The notes under the pieces: generated by a model
The model's input: the letters and a program-made list of their open reading frames with translations, nothing else
Told to the model about the DNA's origin: nothing
Database searches by the model: none
Position numbers and translations under genes: made by a program
Shown: in pieces, positions 1-13,200 of the stretch
How the letters are laid out: every line of letters begins with the position of its first letter
Position numbering within the stretch: position 1 is the stretch's first letter
Assembly (NCBI GenBank): GCA_020631735.1
Contig: CM036209.1
Coordinates: 8,531,451-8,595,450 of the forward strand
Direction: 5' to 3'
DNA: 64,000 nt
Origin: Saccharum officinarum
Lineage: Eukaryota; Streptophyta; Magnoliopsida; Poales; Poaceae

Positions 1-146
1 CACTGTGGCTCGCTGGGCCGATCGTAAATTTTCGTCAAGTGGAACAATCTGCCTCCTTGCTGGTCACTTGGGAAGACTATGAAGTTTTGAGAAAGGAGTT
101 TCCCTAGGCTACTGCTTGGGGTCAAGCAATATTTCAAGAAGGGGGA
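1..146 (+). pseudogene. 3' end of Ty3/gypsy polyprotein (chromodomain tail), degraded
   Basis: Two adjacent frames give pieces typical of the C-terminal chromodomain of plant Ty3/gypsy polyproteins: a V-K-W-N-N-L-P segment near 35-55, then L-V-T-W-E-D-Y-E around 55-85 and a G-Q-A-I-F-Q-E-G-G-D-V-like end near 120-150. The W-x-x-L-P ... T-W-E-D pattern is the usual chromodomain ending. A frame change and a TAG at 105-107 show it is broken. A purine run at 136-146 would be the polypurine tract. The rest of the element lies to the left of the window. Confidence 0.55.
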
Positions 147-470
147 TGTTACTAGCTCCACTGTTGGGGACGCTCTTCCACCGCGCGCGTGCGCTCTGAC
201 CGATACGGACGCACACGCACAGTACCGAGTAGCAACGCGCGCCCGCGTCTAGCATTAGCAGCGCACACTTTTTCGTTGGGCCCTCATGTCTAGTTTTTAG
301 GCCTTGGCCCATTAACGTTTCTCCTGTCAAAATTATGGGCCGATGGGACAATTTAGATTCTACAAGATTTTTATTTCTCTTTCGAGATAGCGGGGTATGT
401 GGGAGATGAAAAAGGGCGGGGGATGGTTTCACATCTATATAGATACAGAAGTACTAGTTTTCAAAATTCA
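147..470 (+). mobile_element. Probable partial 3' LTR of the preceding gypsy element
   Basis: A TG-starting sequence follows the purine tract directly. It contains a GC-rich block (170-250) and a TATA-like TCTATATAGATAC around 436-448. The right end could not be fixed because no second LTR is in the window. The 470-784 stretch after it is AT-rich with no recognisable gene. Confidence 0.35.
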
Positions 471-584
471 TACTTTTTACATTCCATATAATATTGTCTG
501 TGATCAATGATTCAACTAATACAAGAAAATAAAAAATAGTTATCAGCAAAAGAAAAATTAGAAAAAGAAGTACATATTATTTGT

Positions 585-586
585 CG

Positions 587-632
<46 letters not shown>
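585..632. repeat. (AC)n(AT)n compound microsatellite
   Basis: Uninterrupted AC dinucleotides at about 586-606 run directly into AT dinucleotides at about 607-632. Confidence 0.95.
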
Positions 633-784
633 GTGGCTAATATAAAACATATGTGGCTGCCGTTCTTCAGTGCTAAAATAGTTGTCATTAATACCCTGAA
701 AAATAAAACAAGTAGACATATTAAAAATGCATGAAGTTAATTGAACTTTACATTTGTGTATGTAAAAAAATATGAATACTACGA

Positions 785-2500
785 AATTATAAAACTGGTT
801 CCATAATTTATAAATTTTTGAACTATCACATTACAATATTTGTACTGCTAGCTTTAAAATTTTAAATTATCACATTATAAACTTTGCACTGCTAGGTTCA
901 AAACTTTACACTAAGGATTTATAAACTTTCAACTATGACATTACAAACTTTGTACTGTAAGATTCAAAACTTTTAACTATCACATTATAAACGTTACACT
1001 GCTAGATTCAAAACTTTGATCTATCACAATATAAATTTTGTACTGCTAGATTCGAAACTTTATACTCAGTATTTATAATATTTGAATTATTAAATTACAA
1101 AATTTATAATGCTAGTTTCAAAACTTTGAACTATCACATTAAAAACTTTGTACTTCTAGGTTCATAACTTTACACTCATACTTTATAAACTTTAAACTAG
1201 CACATTACAAACTTTGTACTGCTAATTTCATAAATTTTAACTATCCATTATAAACTTTGCATTGCTAGCTAGCTTCAAAACTCTACACTCAGAATTTGTA
1301 AACTTTAAACTACCAAATTATAAACTTTGTACTAGTAGGTTCATAAATTTTAACTATCACACTACAAACTTTGCATTACTAGGTTCAAAACTCTACGTTT
1401 AGAATTTGTAAACTTTGAACTATCATATTACAAACTTTGTACTGTTAGGTTCAAAACTTTAAACATCACATATCAACTTTATACTACTAGGCTAAAAACT
1501 TTATATTCAGAATTAATAATCTTTAAACTATGACATTACAAACTTTGTATTGTTAAATTTAAAACATTAAACTATCAAATTATCAATTTTGTACTACCAA
1601 GTTCAAAACTTTCTGTTTCTACATACATATCTTTCAACGTACATGCACAAACTATCACATTAAAAACTTTATAATCATAGGTTAAGAACTTTAAACAAAG
1701 AATTTATAAACTTTGAACTACCACATTACAAACTTTCTATCACTAGATTCAAAGCTTTGAACTATCAAATTACAAACTTTGTACTGCTAGATTGAAAATT
1801 CATAAAAACTTTAAACTAGGACATTACAAACTTTGTACTAATAGGTTCAAAATTTTGAACTATCACATTATAAATTTTATAGTCCAAGCTTCAAAACTTT
1901 ACACTCAGAATTAGTAAAAACTTTAAACTATGATATTACAAACTTTGTACTGCTAGATTAGAAAACTTTGAACTAACACACTATACTATAAAACTTTGTA
2001 CTGTTAGGTTGAAAACTTTACACTCATAATTTAACAAAAAGCTTTTAAACCATTACATTAGTAACTAATATAAACTAGTAATCTTAGGTTCAAAACTTTG
2101 AACTATCTAATTACAAACTTTGTAATGCTAGGTTGAAAACATTAAAGTATCACATTAAAAAATTTATAATCCTAGGTTAAGAACTTTAAACAAAGAATTG
2201 ATAAATTTTGAACTAACACATTACAAACTTTCTATCACTAGGTTCAAACTTTAAACTATCAAAATTAAAAACTTTGTACTATTAGGTTCAAACCTTCACA
2301 CTCAGAATTCATAAAAACTTTAAACTATGACATTATGAACTTTGTACTTATAGGTTCACAACTTTGAACTCTCACATTATAAACTTTGTAGTCCAAACTT
2401 CAATACTTTACACTCAAATTTTATTGAAACTATGGCATTACAAACTTTATACTGCTGGTTTCAAAATTTTGAACTATCACATTACAAAACTTTAAAAATT
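785..2500. repeat. Degenerate AT-rich tandem array, ~43-45 bp monomer
   Basis: About 1.7 kb is built from diverged copies of one short unit with the recurring words AACTATCACATTACAAAC, TTTGTACTGCTAGGTTC and AAAACTTT. A shorter alternate block (ACACTCAGAATTTATAAAC) is inserted at intervals. Copies differ by many substitutions and small indels, so the array is old. A higher-order repeat is visible: the word AGGTTAAGAACTTTAAAC starts at 1679 and again at 2174, and the units after each occur in the same order, giving a period near 495 bp. There is no coding capacity. It could be a minisatellite or the tandem part of an unrecognised transposon. Confidence 0.85.
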
Positions 2501-2693
2501 GCTAGGTTGTCAAATATATAAGCTGCACATAAATCTGTATATATTAAAAAAGGTGCACATTCTAAATTTTTCAAAAAGCAGCATATACTTGGAAGAAAAA
2601 CAAATGGCATTAATGTTATATTTTAAAATTTATTAGTTTATCATTGAGAAGTTTATATTAACTTAATACCTATTGATGTGCATCTTGTTTTTT

Positions 2694-3606
2694 TTAATTA
2701 TGGTCTTCTTGTGCAACTGCTTTTCCATTGTCATCATTGGCTATGCCCCTCCCTTTTGCTAGCTGTACTATTGGTAGCACACTGATTGGAATTGTTGGTT
2801 GGACTTGCAAATTGATCAGCAGCAGAATTATCACCTCCACCTGTATTTTTTGCTGGCCAGCGTCCAATTCTGTGTCTGTTTTATTCTCTACAGATATTTC
2901 ATTGAAAACATGATCTTTCTCGGTGTTGCTTCTATACTTTGTAGTGTCCCTTTCAGCCTCTACAGGAATTTTATTGGGCTTAGGAACTTGTTCAGTTTTG
3001 CTTCTACTCTTTCTGGTCTGACTAGCACTCATTCCACTACTTGTATTATTTCTGGTTCCACCTGACATGACTGCATCCACTTCAGATTCCTTATTCCTTC
3101 TTCTGCTACGAGTAGTCATCCCTTCAGCAACTTCTGTGTGCATCTCTCTATGCATTTGAACAGATGTCCTAGCAGCACCATGGTCCTCCACCTACATAGA
3201 TGTACCAGCAGCAACAGATGTGCCAGGAGCACCGTGATTTTGTAAAACCATTCCACATGTATTCAGCCATGGAACACAGCTGCCTGGAAACAACAGGTTG
3301 GATGGCAGCAAAAAGATGTTATCATGATTTCTCTATGAAATTTGTTACACATATCTCTTATTTGACTCCTAACCTGTTCATCAAGTATAGGCAGCAAATG
3401 AGAAAAACAAAAGTTAGGCAATTATTTTTAGAAAAATAAAGAAGTCAAATTACTTGGATGTGCAAAAGAAATGTAATAGGAGTCATTACATTGGACTGAT
3501 CATTATGTGGCAGCAAGTTATGTATGAAGCTTTTAATTTGTGCAGGCAATCTTGCAAAGCTGGAAGAAGATACTGAAACAGTTACAAATGAAGTCTCACT
3601 CGGGTC
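2694..3606 (-). pseudogene. Possible exons of an unidentified minus-strand gene, broken
   Basis: Three segments look exonic on the minus strand. One is 3606-3490, 39 codons rich in Ser with a F-A-R-L-P-A-Q-I-K segment, bounded by AG and a GT donor. The next starts at 3373 after an AG, with V-R-S-Q-I-R-D-M. The last is an open stretch from 3191 to 2694, 165 codons, hydrophilic, with a basic T-R-S-R-R-R-N-K patch near residue 27 and many Ser, Lys and Glu. A G-A-P-G-T-S-V / A-A-G-T-S / G-A-A-R-T-S-V repeat spans a TAG just upstream of the last open stretch, so the frame was once longer. I do not recognise the family. It could be a nuclear protein or a transposon gene. Confidence is low because no domain supports it. 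Confidence 0.3.
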
Positions 3607-5642
3607 CTTAAGTTGTTAAAAAAATAAAACTCAAAATTAGAGCATTAGCAACTATATGATTTGAAAAAAATAACAATATAGGCTACAAAGTGATCAATAA
3701 TCTTTATATAAAATAGCAACATCATCTATGTGCTATAAAAGAAAGAAAAGAAAAGATACCTATGTCAAAGTATGGCTTACAGAACAAGGTAACCAGAAAA
3801 AAAAGCTTGTATCTAGTTTCTATTTATTTGGAGAGAAAAATACATCATCTCGATAGAAAAACAAAAAAGGTAACCAAAGACTAAAAAATAGGCATTTCCA
3901 CCAAACAAAAGTTATTATATCTACAAGAGCAACATGAAAAAGCTATGATACAGAGTTGTTCAACTAGGAAAAAAAATATAGAGCACAAAAGTAAAACTCT
4001 AGTTACAAAGCATATGAAAAGACATAAACAAGGAAAATATCCCTTGTATAATTTCAATTAAGCATATCCTATTGTATAAGCCAGCATGACACAAGTAGAG
4101 AGAAGCTAACAAATTAAAAGTAATATAAGATGATTAAAAACAAGCACATTGGACAGAGGGAAAAAATTGAACCAAAATAAAAATATACAGTTAATAGTAC
4201 TGAATTGTAGTTTAGGACAGCAGCAAGTCAGCAACCATTAAATGTAGCCAAGAATATCAAACTACATCTATCTTGCATGCACAATTTGCTTCCGTTCTGC
4301 TCACAGAACCTTCAACTCTATGGTCTAGTACTCCTAAGCTCTATGGCAAGTGTTGCTGGAAATGTCTGAAAACACAGTACCGGTAAGGGCACATTTATAC
4401 CACATTGTTGGGGAATATTTTCACATATAAATTTGACTCGAGTTCCATGCTAATCTTAATAAGAGTAGAATGACAACTAATCGACAATAGTTTATGCCTG
4501 ATGCACCACAACCTCATCCGTCATGATCTTCCTATTTGGATACTAGAAAGATCACATATGAAATCATTTGCCTGTTGAGTTAAATTAAGAGGCAACATTA
4601 TCTTATTGTGTCCCAAAAAGCATCCAAGAGAATCATGGTGTCATAAATTCTTCAGTTGAAAAGAGGCGCCCATTAAATGATCCACGTGATATGCAATTCG
4701 ACTAACAAAAGACAAGACTAGGAGGTAGACTGAATAAGAAAAATGGAACTGTAGGTGATCATGAAGGAGAAGTGCTGGGGGTTCATTAAAAAATGGCAAA
4801 CTCAGGTCAGTTTGCAATCCTGAACATCTTTTCTGGTTATTTCTCACCATGTTGTGCAACAAGCCTACTTCAGGGCTGAAGCTTTTAACTGAAGTCTAAG
4901 CCTTGTGCAAGATTGAAACACTTGAGAATACCAAAAGATTATCAACAGGATAAATGCAAAGGCTACCTAAGCTGATAACATCAAGTCATTAAGTCAGTCA
5001 CTATGTATAATAGGACAGCTCGAGACGTGCTCCATTTTTTGTATTAAGCATTACAAACATGGTTTCTGGGATAGCATCCTGGTATTAACAAGGGGGCTGT
5101 GGAAATATATTGGCAATTTGACCCAAAGATCTAGAACTATGAATGCAGAAACAATCAATTAAGCAAATTGCCCAAGTTGAAAATCGTCTTCAGCCCGGCA
5201 TCACAAAAAAACCAAGCAAGCTGTCCTTTAGTTAGGTGCTGCCTTGAAAGGATCATCCGAACATTAATGACCCACAAGCAATCAGTTCTATTTCACCTGA
5301 TTACAGATGGAACAAAAATACTTAATCAGCAGAATATTTCAGGGTGCAGAGATCTACAAAATAATACCCACAAGAGAGCCTAAACTTCCTAGCAACACCA
5401 CAAAATACATCTTACCCATAAGACATAGAGCTTCATACACTGACAAAAAATACTGATAAGTTGGGCACTCTGAATCAGTGGACCATAGCTGAGTTTCAAG
5501 CATGTAAGGGTCCAGATCTCGCAAAAATCGTTAAAATTCCTTGAACACACAAGCCCGGAGCATCCCAAAAATCCTAACTAATCAAAAATTGAAACAATCG
5601 ATAGGTCGCTGATATGAAAAGGAATCGTAGATAGCATATTAC
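3607..5642. other. AT-rich stretch, nothing recognised
   Basis: No convincing ORF, terminal repeat or known domain was seen on either strand. If the minus-strand gene traces on both sides are real, this would be intronic. Confidence 0.5.
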
Positions 5643-6640
5643 CTTGTGCTTTCACGGATCTGGACGGGCGCAATGATTCGCCTAGGCCTCATCCTCCTGT
5701 CCGGAGCAGACGAACAAGGCGCGTCACAAATCCCCTCGTGCTCCCTAGGATGCATCTGAGCAAATCGCGGCGAGATCCACTTCGATGTCGATTTCTGGAT
5801 GCCATACTCCACCTTGGAGAGTACGAACACATGGGCGAACGCACGAATCAATAACACCCGGAGCTCTCGAGCGAATTCAGATGCTTAGGGATGGAGGCTA
5901 GATAGTGCGCTTACCACTAGACAAAAGGCGGACGCAGGCAGCAACGAGATGACCAGCGAGGCAACCCATGAGCGAAGCGACAGGATCTGGACCTTGGACG
6001 GGCGGCAGACTCGCCGGGGCCCTCGCTCCTTTCAGGCGAAGGCGGAGGCGTCAGACGATGGGCACCTGACTCCGATGGCCCTCAGCCCCAAATCGGAGAT
6101 GTGTTGTGCCGATTCCTCCTCCATGTTCGCTGGGACGCAGCACGCTCGAGTCCGCCTCCCGCCTAAAATTGAATCCGCCCCAAAATCAAATTGAATCTGC
6201 CCCTAAAAGCTTCCCCCTATCGGCCCCAAATCGAAGGCTCGACGATGGCGATGGACCTTCATGTCGGCGTCGATGGGGGCCGCACCGGCGTGGAGGAGGC
6301 CTCTGGATCCATGTCGACCACGGGAGACAAGGTCGCCTATGCTGCCCTGAAAATCGACGCCGGCCGCAGCAACAGAGGTTCCAACGACGGCAGACAGGGT
6401 GGAGAAGATGAGGTCGCGTTGAGCAGAGAAGAAAGGGGGAAAAAGGAACGGGCGGAAGATGAGGTCGCGTTGAGCAGAGAAAGGAGGAAAAGGAACTTGC
6501 ACTGTTTTGACGCAAATGGAAAGGACCGAAGGCAAGGACACATAGCTGCTGTAAACGGAAGGTGCGCACCGCTAACCGGTTGAGCGCGCGTGCGCCGTAT
6601 AAGATTTGTGCACTGTTGGTGGTCCGACAACAAGCCAGGC
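5643..6640 (-). other. GC-rich block, candidate 5' exons of a minus-strand gene
   Basis: Read on the minus strand, an open segment of about 70 codons ends at 5643 in an AAG followed by GTAATATG, a plausible donor. A second GTAAGCGC donor-like site lies near 5913. The segment is Arg/Pro-rich and contains K-W-I-S-P-R-F. Upstream to 6640 the DNA is GC-rich, as in grass first exons and 5' UTRs. Overlapping open frames on both strands are an effect of base composition. No function can be assigned. Confidence 0.22.
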
Positions 6641-6767
6641 AATCTGCAGCTACTCAGGCCAGGCGAGCGAGAAGGCCCACGGAGCCCAACGTGCGATACG
6701 GTGGAAAGGAGTGGACTTGCTGAGCGCTTGCATGCGTGGAATTGGGCTATGATGCCCTGTAATACTT

Positions 6768-6784
6768 AAGAGAGGGTGAGACAG
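6768..6784. repeat. LINE target-site duplication, left copy
   Basis: AAGAGAGGGTGAGACAG is identical to 14070-14086. The first A may belong to the poly(A) of the right side, so the duplication is 16 or 17 bp. Confidence 0.95.
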
Positions 6785-6820
6785 GATGACCAACACTACG
6801 AAGGTGAAGCTGGTGACCGG

Positions 6821-9800
6821 ATGCGAGGCGGGAGGGGCATTAAGGCGGCCGGCAACGATTGCCGCAGGCGACGCCTCACTCTCGCTCCGGATACTAGGCA
6901 CGCGCTCCGGCCTTCCTCTACGCCGGCAATCTCCGATGAAGGCGACGAGGACGGTGAGGACAATCTTAGGCGGGCGGCAGGTCGTGAAGCGCTTTCGAGG
7001 GCCGTTACTCGAGCGGTGGAAGCAAGTCACTGCCCAAAGCCGATTCATGGAGTGCCGATCAAGTCCAAATTTTGGGCGCTGCGAGGTGACTCCGATTCTG
7101 AGGAGGACGAACCGACGACCTCCACGCCGGCGACCCCTTCCACGCCGAACTTCATCAACGACGCCTTGCAAGCAGGTTTCACGAAGGATCAGCTCTTCAG
7201 AGCCGAACATGCTCTGGACTCAGGTAACAAAACTTCGGCTGGTGATCTTCATCTATCGAAATCCATCATCTCTGTGATGGTTCAAAAGAAGCTAGCGGGA
7301 GTGCCATGGCAGGGACCTCTACCTGAACCTCGCGTCTCTCCACCAAGAACGTTGGGCGATTTCCTTGCCAAGGCTACTCACCGGAAGCTGTCTTCTAGTT
7401 GTGGATCAAGATCGTCATCTCGAAATCTGAGATCGCCGGCAAGCTGTTCGACGAGGAAAAAAGAGGTTTCAAAAAATTTTGAAAAGCCGAACTTTCAGGG
7501 ATCTGATCCGGTTTTTCCTCTGCTTACGACCGCGGCATCTCCGGCTCTCGTCGAGTGCGCTGCGCACGTTGAGGGAGAGACGAAGGATAGCGCTTTTGAA
7601 AAACCGCATGTACAGGATCCCGTTCTATTCTCTACGCCGCGTATCTGTGCGAGACCTTCGGCCTCGGTCGTGGTTGGTACGTGCGGTGTGGCAGAGAAAA
7701 ACAGACCTCCGGATCGAGTACAACTCGGGCCTGGAAAATATTTTCGGCCCACAAAGGGGTTGATTGCCTTTTTCTCTTGTACGGGAACTAAGCGTCAGGC
7801 ACGAAGTACTCCCACACTACAGCCGCCACGCCGTTCCTTTGGCACGCCGTCGCCACCATCCTCTACGCCAAGGCCGCGAACTTTCGCGGACGTCGTCCGG
7901 GAGGGACTGAAGATGGCTTCTCAAGGAACGTGAGGAGGACTGAGAGATCAAGGTGGAGGTAGAGGTGCTGGAGGTAGAGGAGCGCCCTTTAATCCCGGAT
8001 TCCACCCGGGTTTTGATCCTGGGTTTGGGGGGGCGTGGTCGAGGTAGAGGTCGAGGTCATGGACGTGGCTTCGGTGCCGGGCGTGGGGGTGGCCATGCCT
8101 ATGGTGGTGCCTTTGGCGGCGGTCGTGGTCGCGGTGGATGGTCTGGTCAAGGTCGACCTCGCCAACATCAGGCCATGAGTCCCGCACAGAACATCTATGG
8201 CGATGGTTATCCTCCCCAGCAGCAACCGATCGGTGGAGGCCATCCTCCATAGCAGATCAGAGGAGGCCACCCTACCCAACAGCAGGGCCTCCCATAGCAG
8301 GCCGTGGGCATGGGCGGCCATCCACAGCACTCCGTGGCCATGGGCGGCTACCCTCAGCAGGCCATTGCCGGCCAGCAGCAGCCAGCCATGGGTGGCCAAC
8401 CGCAGGCCATGGGTGGCCATATGCAACACGCAATGGTCAGCCACCCTTCCCAGCATACGAGGGGGAGCCAGCCACAGCTGACCATAGGCGGCCACCCACA
8501 ACAGCAGATCGGGGCTGGACAACAAGCGGCTGGTGAGGCAAGGGGTGACCAACCGACTCCACCTTAGAAGCAGGATGCAGAAAAGACTATGACGGCACCT
8601 GAGGTACCTGTTCCACCAGTTTCGTCGGTAATCTTGAACAACGGGGTCCCAGAGTCATCTAACAAGGGGGCACAAAAAAGTAAAGGAAAACCGTTTTGCT
8701 ACTGTTGCCATACCAAAGGTCATACTATTCATGAATGCACTGTGGTTCTTTGTTGTGATTTATGTTGTGGTGATCATGTCACCAAGATATGCCCAAACAT
8801 GAAAAAATGAACATTACTGCTATACCATGTGGATATGCTGTAGAAGGTTTGGGTTTTTATTTTATCCCAATGGTCGAGAACCCTAAGGTTAGCATAGAGA
8901 AAAAATCAGCAGTGGTACGTGTTTTAGAAGGTTCCCTTACTGCTAACCAGTTGGCAGTGGAACTGGAAAAACTACTACCAGGTAAAAACAAATGGGTAAT
9001 TGAGGAGAAGGGCACAGATGCCTTTATCACTAATTTCCCATCAGCAGATTTGCTAGAAAATATGGTTAACTGGGGTACTATGGATACAAAAACAGTGAAG
9101 GGAAAGATTTGCTTTGAAAAAGGAGTTGAAAATGATGTTTACAAATACGAGATTGACAAGGTTTGGGTGCAGTTCCGGGGACTACCTAAGGAGTTTAGGG
9201 AATTTCCCATCATTTAGGCAATTGGCTCTATCTTAGGTGTCCCAAGAGCTGTGGATACCAAATTCACAAAGAAATTTGATAGAGCAAGATTGAAAGTAGC
9301 GGTGCTTGATCCCAGCCTCATCTCGGTTTTTGCGGATGTTGTTATTGGGGATTTTGTATACCAGCTACAGTTTGGGGTGGAGCAGGGTGTGTCTGATGGT
9401 GAGCCAGAGGTGATAGATATGGACTCTACCATGGAGGACGAGGACCCTAAGGGGGAAAAACCAAATGAGGAAAAACCTAATGAGAATATGGATTTAGATG
9501 GTGAAAAAAGGGAATCTGGAAATCAGCTACCTGCCTCTAGTCAGCACAATGCAGCTGATAGTGTTGTCCAGCAAGAGGAAGAAGGTGCTGATCCTTTATC
9601 CCTTCAAAATAAATCAGTGAAAGTACACAACAAACCAGTGATTGTGCTCTCTCAGTTTGCGACCCCAATTGGTGATGGCCAGTGGAAGGCTAAGCTGATG
9701 CCCCCACAAACAGACTCTGGCCTCATTAAAAACTTAAAAACACAGAATGGTGGGACAGTGTCACCTGCGAGATCAAGTAAGAGAAGTGCAGCAACTGCGG

Positions 9801-10246
9801 ATCATGATTCCGTGGACAAGGCAACAAAGCTGAAGGCTAAAAAGAATTTGGACTCTGCACCAGGAAAAGGTAAAGAACCACAACCTTGCTCTTTTATTTC
9901 TCGCGATGATTCTTCTTTGCTAAATTCCGCTAAATCTTTAGGGGTTGTTCTGGGGGATAATGAACAAGATATTTTAAATTCCTTAAAAGCTTTACGAGAC
10001 ATAGAAGGATTTAGATTAGTTGAAAGCAAAAAACTAGCGGAGGATAACAAAGTAGTGGTGGATGATGCATCAACGTTTTGTTCTAATGATGATGTTTTAG
10101 ACTTAGAAGCTTTAAATTTAATCTGTTCTGAAATCTCGGAATGGCTAGGTGATGGGGGTTGCGATCCTAAGTGTCTACAAACCCCCGTATCACAGAAGAA
10201 AGACTCGCGTAGACAGAAGAAAAAAACCAAGAATTATTCTAGATGA
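6821..10246 (+). pseudogene. LINE ORF1 protein (nucleic-acid chaperone/Gag-like), broken
   Basis: The first in-frame ATG inside the element is at 6821; longer readings begin in the host target duplication. In order: an acidic, Pro/Thr-rich N terminus with F-W-A-L-R-G-D-S-D-S-E-E-D-E near residues 75-90; after a frame change near 7940, a Gly/Arg-rich RGG box (8000-8160); a Gln/Gly-rich tract with repeated M-G-G-H-P-Q (8200-8520); two Cys/His knuckles at 8697-8800; then a DUF4283-like domain (8880-9310) and an acidic Lys-rich tail to 10246. In-frame TAGs at 8250-8252, 8565-8567 and 9215-9217 look like Gln or Trp codons changed by one transition. In plant L1 elements ORF1 binds element RNA. The product is inferred from the order of domains. 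Confidence 0.8.
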
Positions 10247-13200
10247 AAGGCATCTTTTGGAATTGCAATGGGTTTGCTGATTGTAAAAAGTATAAGTTTT
10301 TGTCAGATCTAACGAGAGAGAAAAACTTAGATTTCATTGCCTTATCGGAAACCGGTAGAGCCAATTTCCCGCAATCCACCTTGACTAATATATGCGCAGG
10401 CAGAGATTTTATTTGGCATTGCATGGCTCCACGAGGTCGGTCCGGTGGTATGATTCTAGGTATACACTTATTAACTTTTGACATAGGGGAAATTGAGGAA
10501 GGGGATTTTTTATACGGTTCAAGGTTAGACATAGAGAGGATGATTTTAAGTTTAATCTAATTTCTGTTTACGGGCCAGCACAGATGGATCATAAATCACA
10601 TTTCTTATCCGAAGTTGTGCGGGTATGTTCTAAAGATGCTTTACCTATTGTCATAGGTGGCGACTTTAATATTATTCGAAGTCCGGATGAGAAAAATAAT
10701 GACAACTACAATGATAGATGGCCTTTTATGTTTAATGCCGTGATCGATTCTTTAAATCTTAGAGAAATAGAAATGTCAGGACGAAAGTTCACTTGGGCTA
10801 ACCGTTTGCAGAATCAAACTTTTGAAAAATTAGATAGAATCCTAGTCTGCACAGATTTAGAGACTAAATATCCGCATACCACTGTACTTGCTTTAACTAG
10901 AGAAATATCGGATCACGCACCCCTACTTTTCTCTACAAATAACCCATCCTCATTTTATCAACCTCAATTCAAATTCGAATTAGGCTGGTTGCTGAGAGAT
11001 GGTTTTTGTGAGATGGTCAGTGACGTGTGGAACAGTACACTAGTTGTTGGCTCACCAATAGAGAGGTGGCAAGCTAAGATTAGAAGGCTTCGCCAATACC
11101 TCAGAGGTTGGGCAAAAAATGAGAGTGGTGTGTACAAGAAACAAAAGACAACCATTTTAAACAAGCTAGATGAACTCGACAAAAAGGCGGAAACTGTCAC
11201 ACTTAGTGAATTTGAACTAGGTTTAAAACATGTGCTAAATGAGAGGTTGGCGGAGTTACTTCGAGAGGAGGAACTCAAATGGTACCAAAGGGCTAAAGTC
11301 AAACACCTTTTAGAAGGTGATGCAAATACAAAATATTATCACTTGTTAGCTAATGGTAGACACATGAAAACTCGTATTTTTCAGCTCGAGGATGATAACA
11401 ATATAATAAGTGGTGATGCTCAACTCAAAGAGCATATCACTAGCTATTATAAGAACCTGTTTGGGCCATCACCTGACTCGCAAATCATGTTGGATGAGTC
11501 ACAAAGTGATGACATCCCTTAGGTCTCTCAGCTGTAAAATGAGTACTTGACAGATACTTTCTCTCAAGAGGAGGTGAGGACTGCGATTTTCCAAATGGAA
11601 CATAATAAGGCACCTGGACCGGATGGTTTCCCTCCAGAGTTTTATCAGGTCTTCTGGAATCTAGTAAAAGATGATCTGATGGCTCTATTCACGGATTTTC
11701 ATCAAGGAGTCCTTCCACTTAATCGCCTTAATTTTGGAACTATAATTCTCCTACCTAAAAAGAAGGATGCAAAAGTAATCCAGCAATACAGGCCTATTTG
11801 TTTGTTGAATGTGTCTTTCAAAATCTTCACTAAAGTCGCAACCAACAGACTATCTACCATTGCCCAGAAGATAATTAGACCAACCCAGACAGCTTTTCTG
11901 CCAGGAAGAAACATCATGGAGGGCGCAGTAATACTTCATGAAACGTTACACGAACTTCACTCAAAAAAAAGGACGGGGTTATTTTCAAAATTGACTTTGA
12001 AAAGGCTTATGATAAGGTAAAATGGAGTTTTCTACAACAAACGTTAAGGATGAAAGGGTTCTCACAAAAATGGTGTGAATGGGTGGAAAAATTCACACAA
12101 GGGGTAATGTTAATATCAAAGTGAATGATCAATTAGGCTCCTATTTCCAAACAAGAAAAGGCTTACGACAAGGTGATCCAATGTCGCCCATACTATTTAA
12201 TATAGTGGCTGACATGTTGACTATACTGATTGCCAGAGCAAAGGAAGCAGGGCAAGTTGAAGGAGTTATTCCTAATCTAATCCAAGATGGGCTGTCTATC
12301 CTTCAGTATGCAGATGACACAGTATTATTCATGAGCCACGATGTTGAAAAAGCGGTAAATATGAAATTATTGCTCAGTACTTTTGAACAACTATCGGGGC
12401 TTAAAATAAACTTTCACAAAAGTGAAATCTTTTGTTTTGGCAAAGCAAAAGAACTTGAAATGTTTTATTCGCAATTATTCGGGTGTGTGATTGGTAAATT
12501 TCCCTTTCGATACCTTGGCCTACCCATGAATACTAGGAAACTAAACAACAAAGACTGGAAAGCAATTGAGGATAGGATCAAAAAGAGACTTAGTGGCTGG
12601 AAGGGCAAAATGCTTTCAGTGGGGGGCCGACTAGTTTTGATAAACTCGGTGCTGTCAAGTTTACCAATGTTCATGATGTCTTTTTTCAAACTGCCGAAAG
12701 GCGTATTAGAAAAAATAGACTACTTCAGATCAGGATTTTATTAGCAAAGTGATCAGCACAAACGGAAATATAGATTGGCCAAATGGGAAGTTTTGTGTCA
12801 ACCCAAAGAGCAGGGTGGGTTAGGCATACAAAACTTGGATATACAAAACAAATGCTTGCTAAGCAAATGGCTCTTCAAGTTATTGAATGAAGAAGGCATG
12901 TGGCAGGAACCTTTAAGGAACAAATACATCAAAGACAAGACTCTAGGGAGCTGTGTTAAAAAACCAACAGACTCTCATTTTTGGAAAAGTTTGATGAAGG
13001 TCAAAGACTCTTTCATGGACTTTGGCTCGTTTAAAGTGAAAGATGGGTCACAAACTAGGTTCTGGATAGACACTTGGTTGGGAAATAAACCTCTTAAAGA
13101 CAGATTTCCTGCGTTGTTTAATATAGTAGGGAGAAAACAAGATTATGTGGCACACGTGCTTGGTTCTTCGCCACTAAATATTTCTTTTAGACGAAATTTA

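Noticed and set aside
785..2500. Centromeric-type satellite
   Set aside because: The monomer is only ~44 bp, highly diverged and the array is just 1.7 kb.
6776..6820. ORF1 start upstream of 6821
   Set aside because: The longer reading begins with GTG inside the host target duplication, so it is not part of the LINE.
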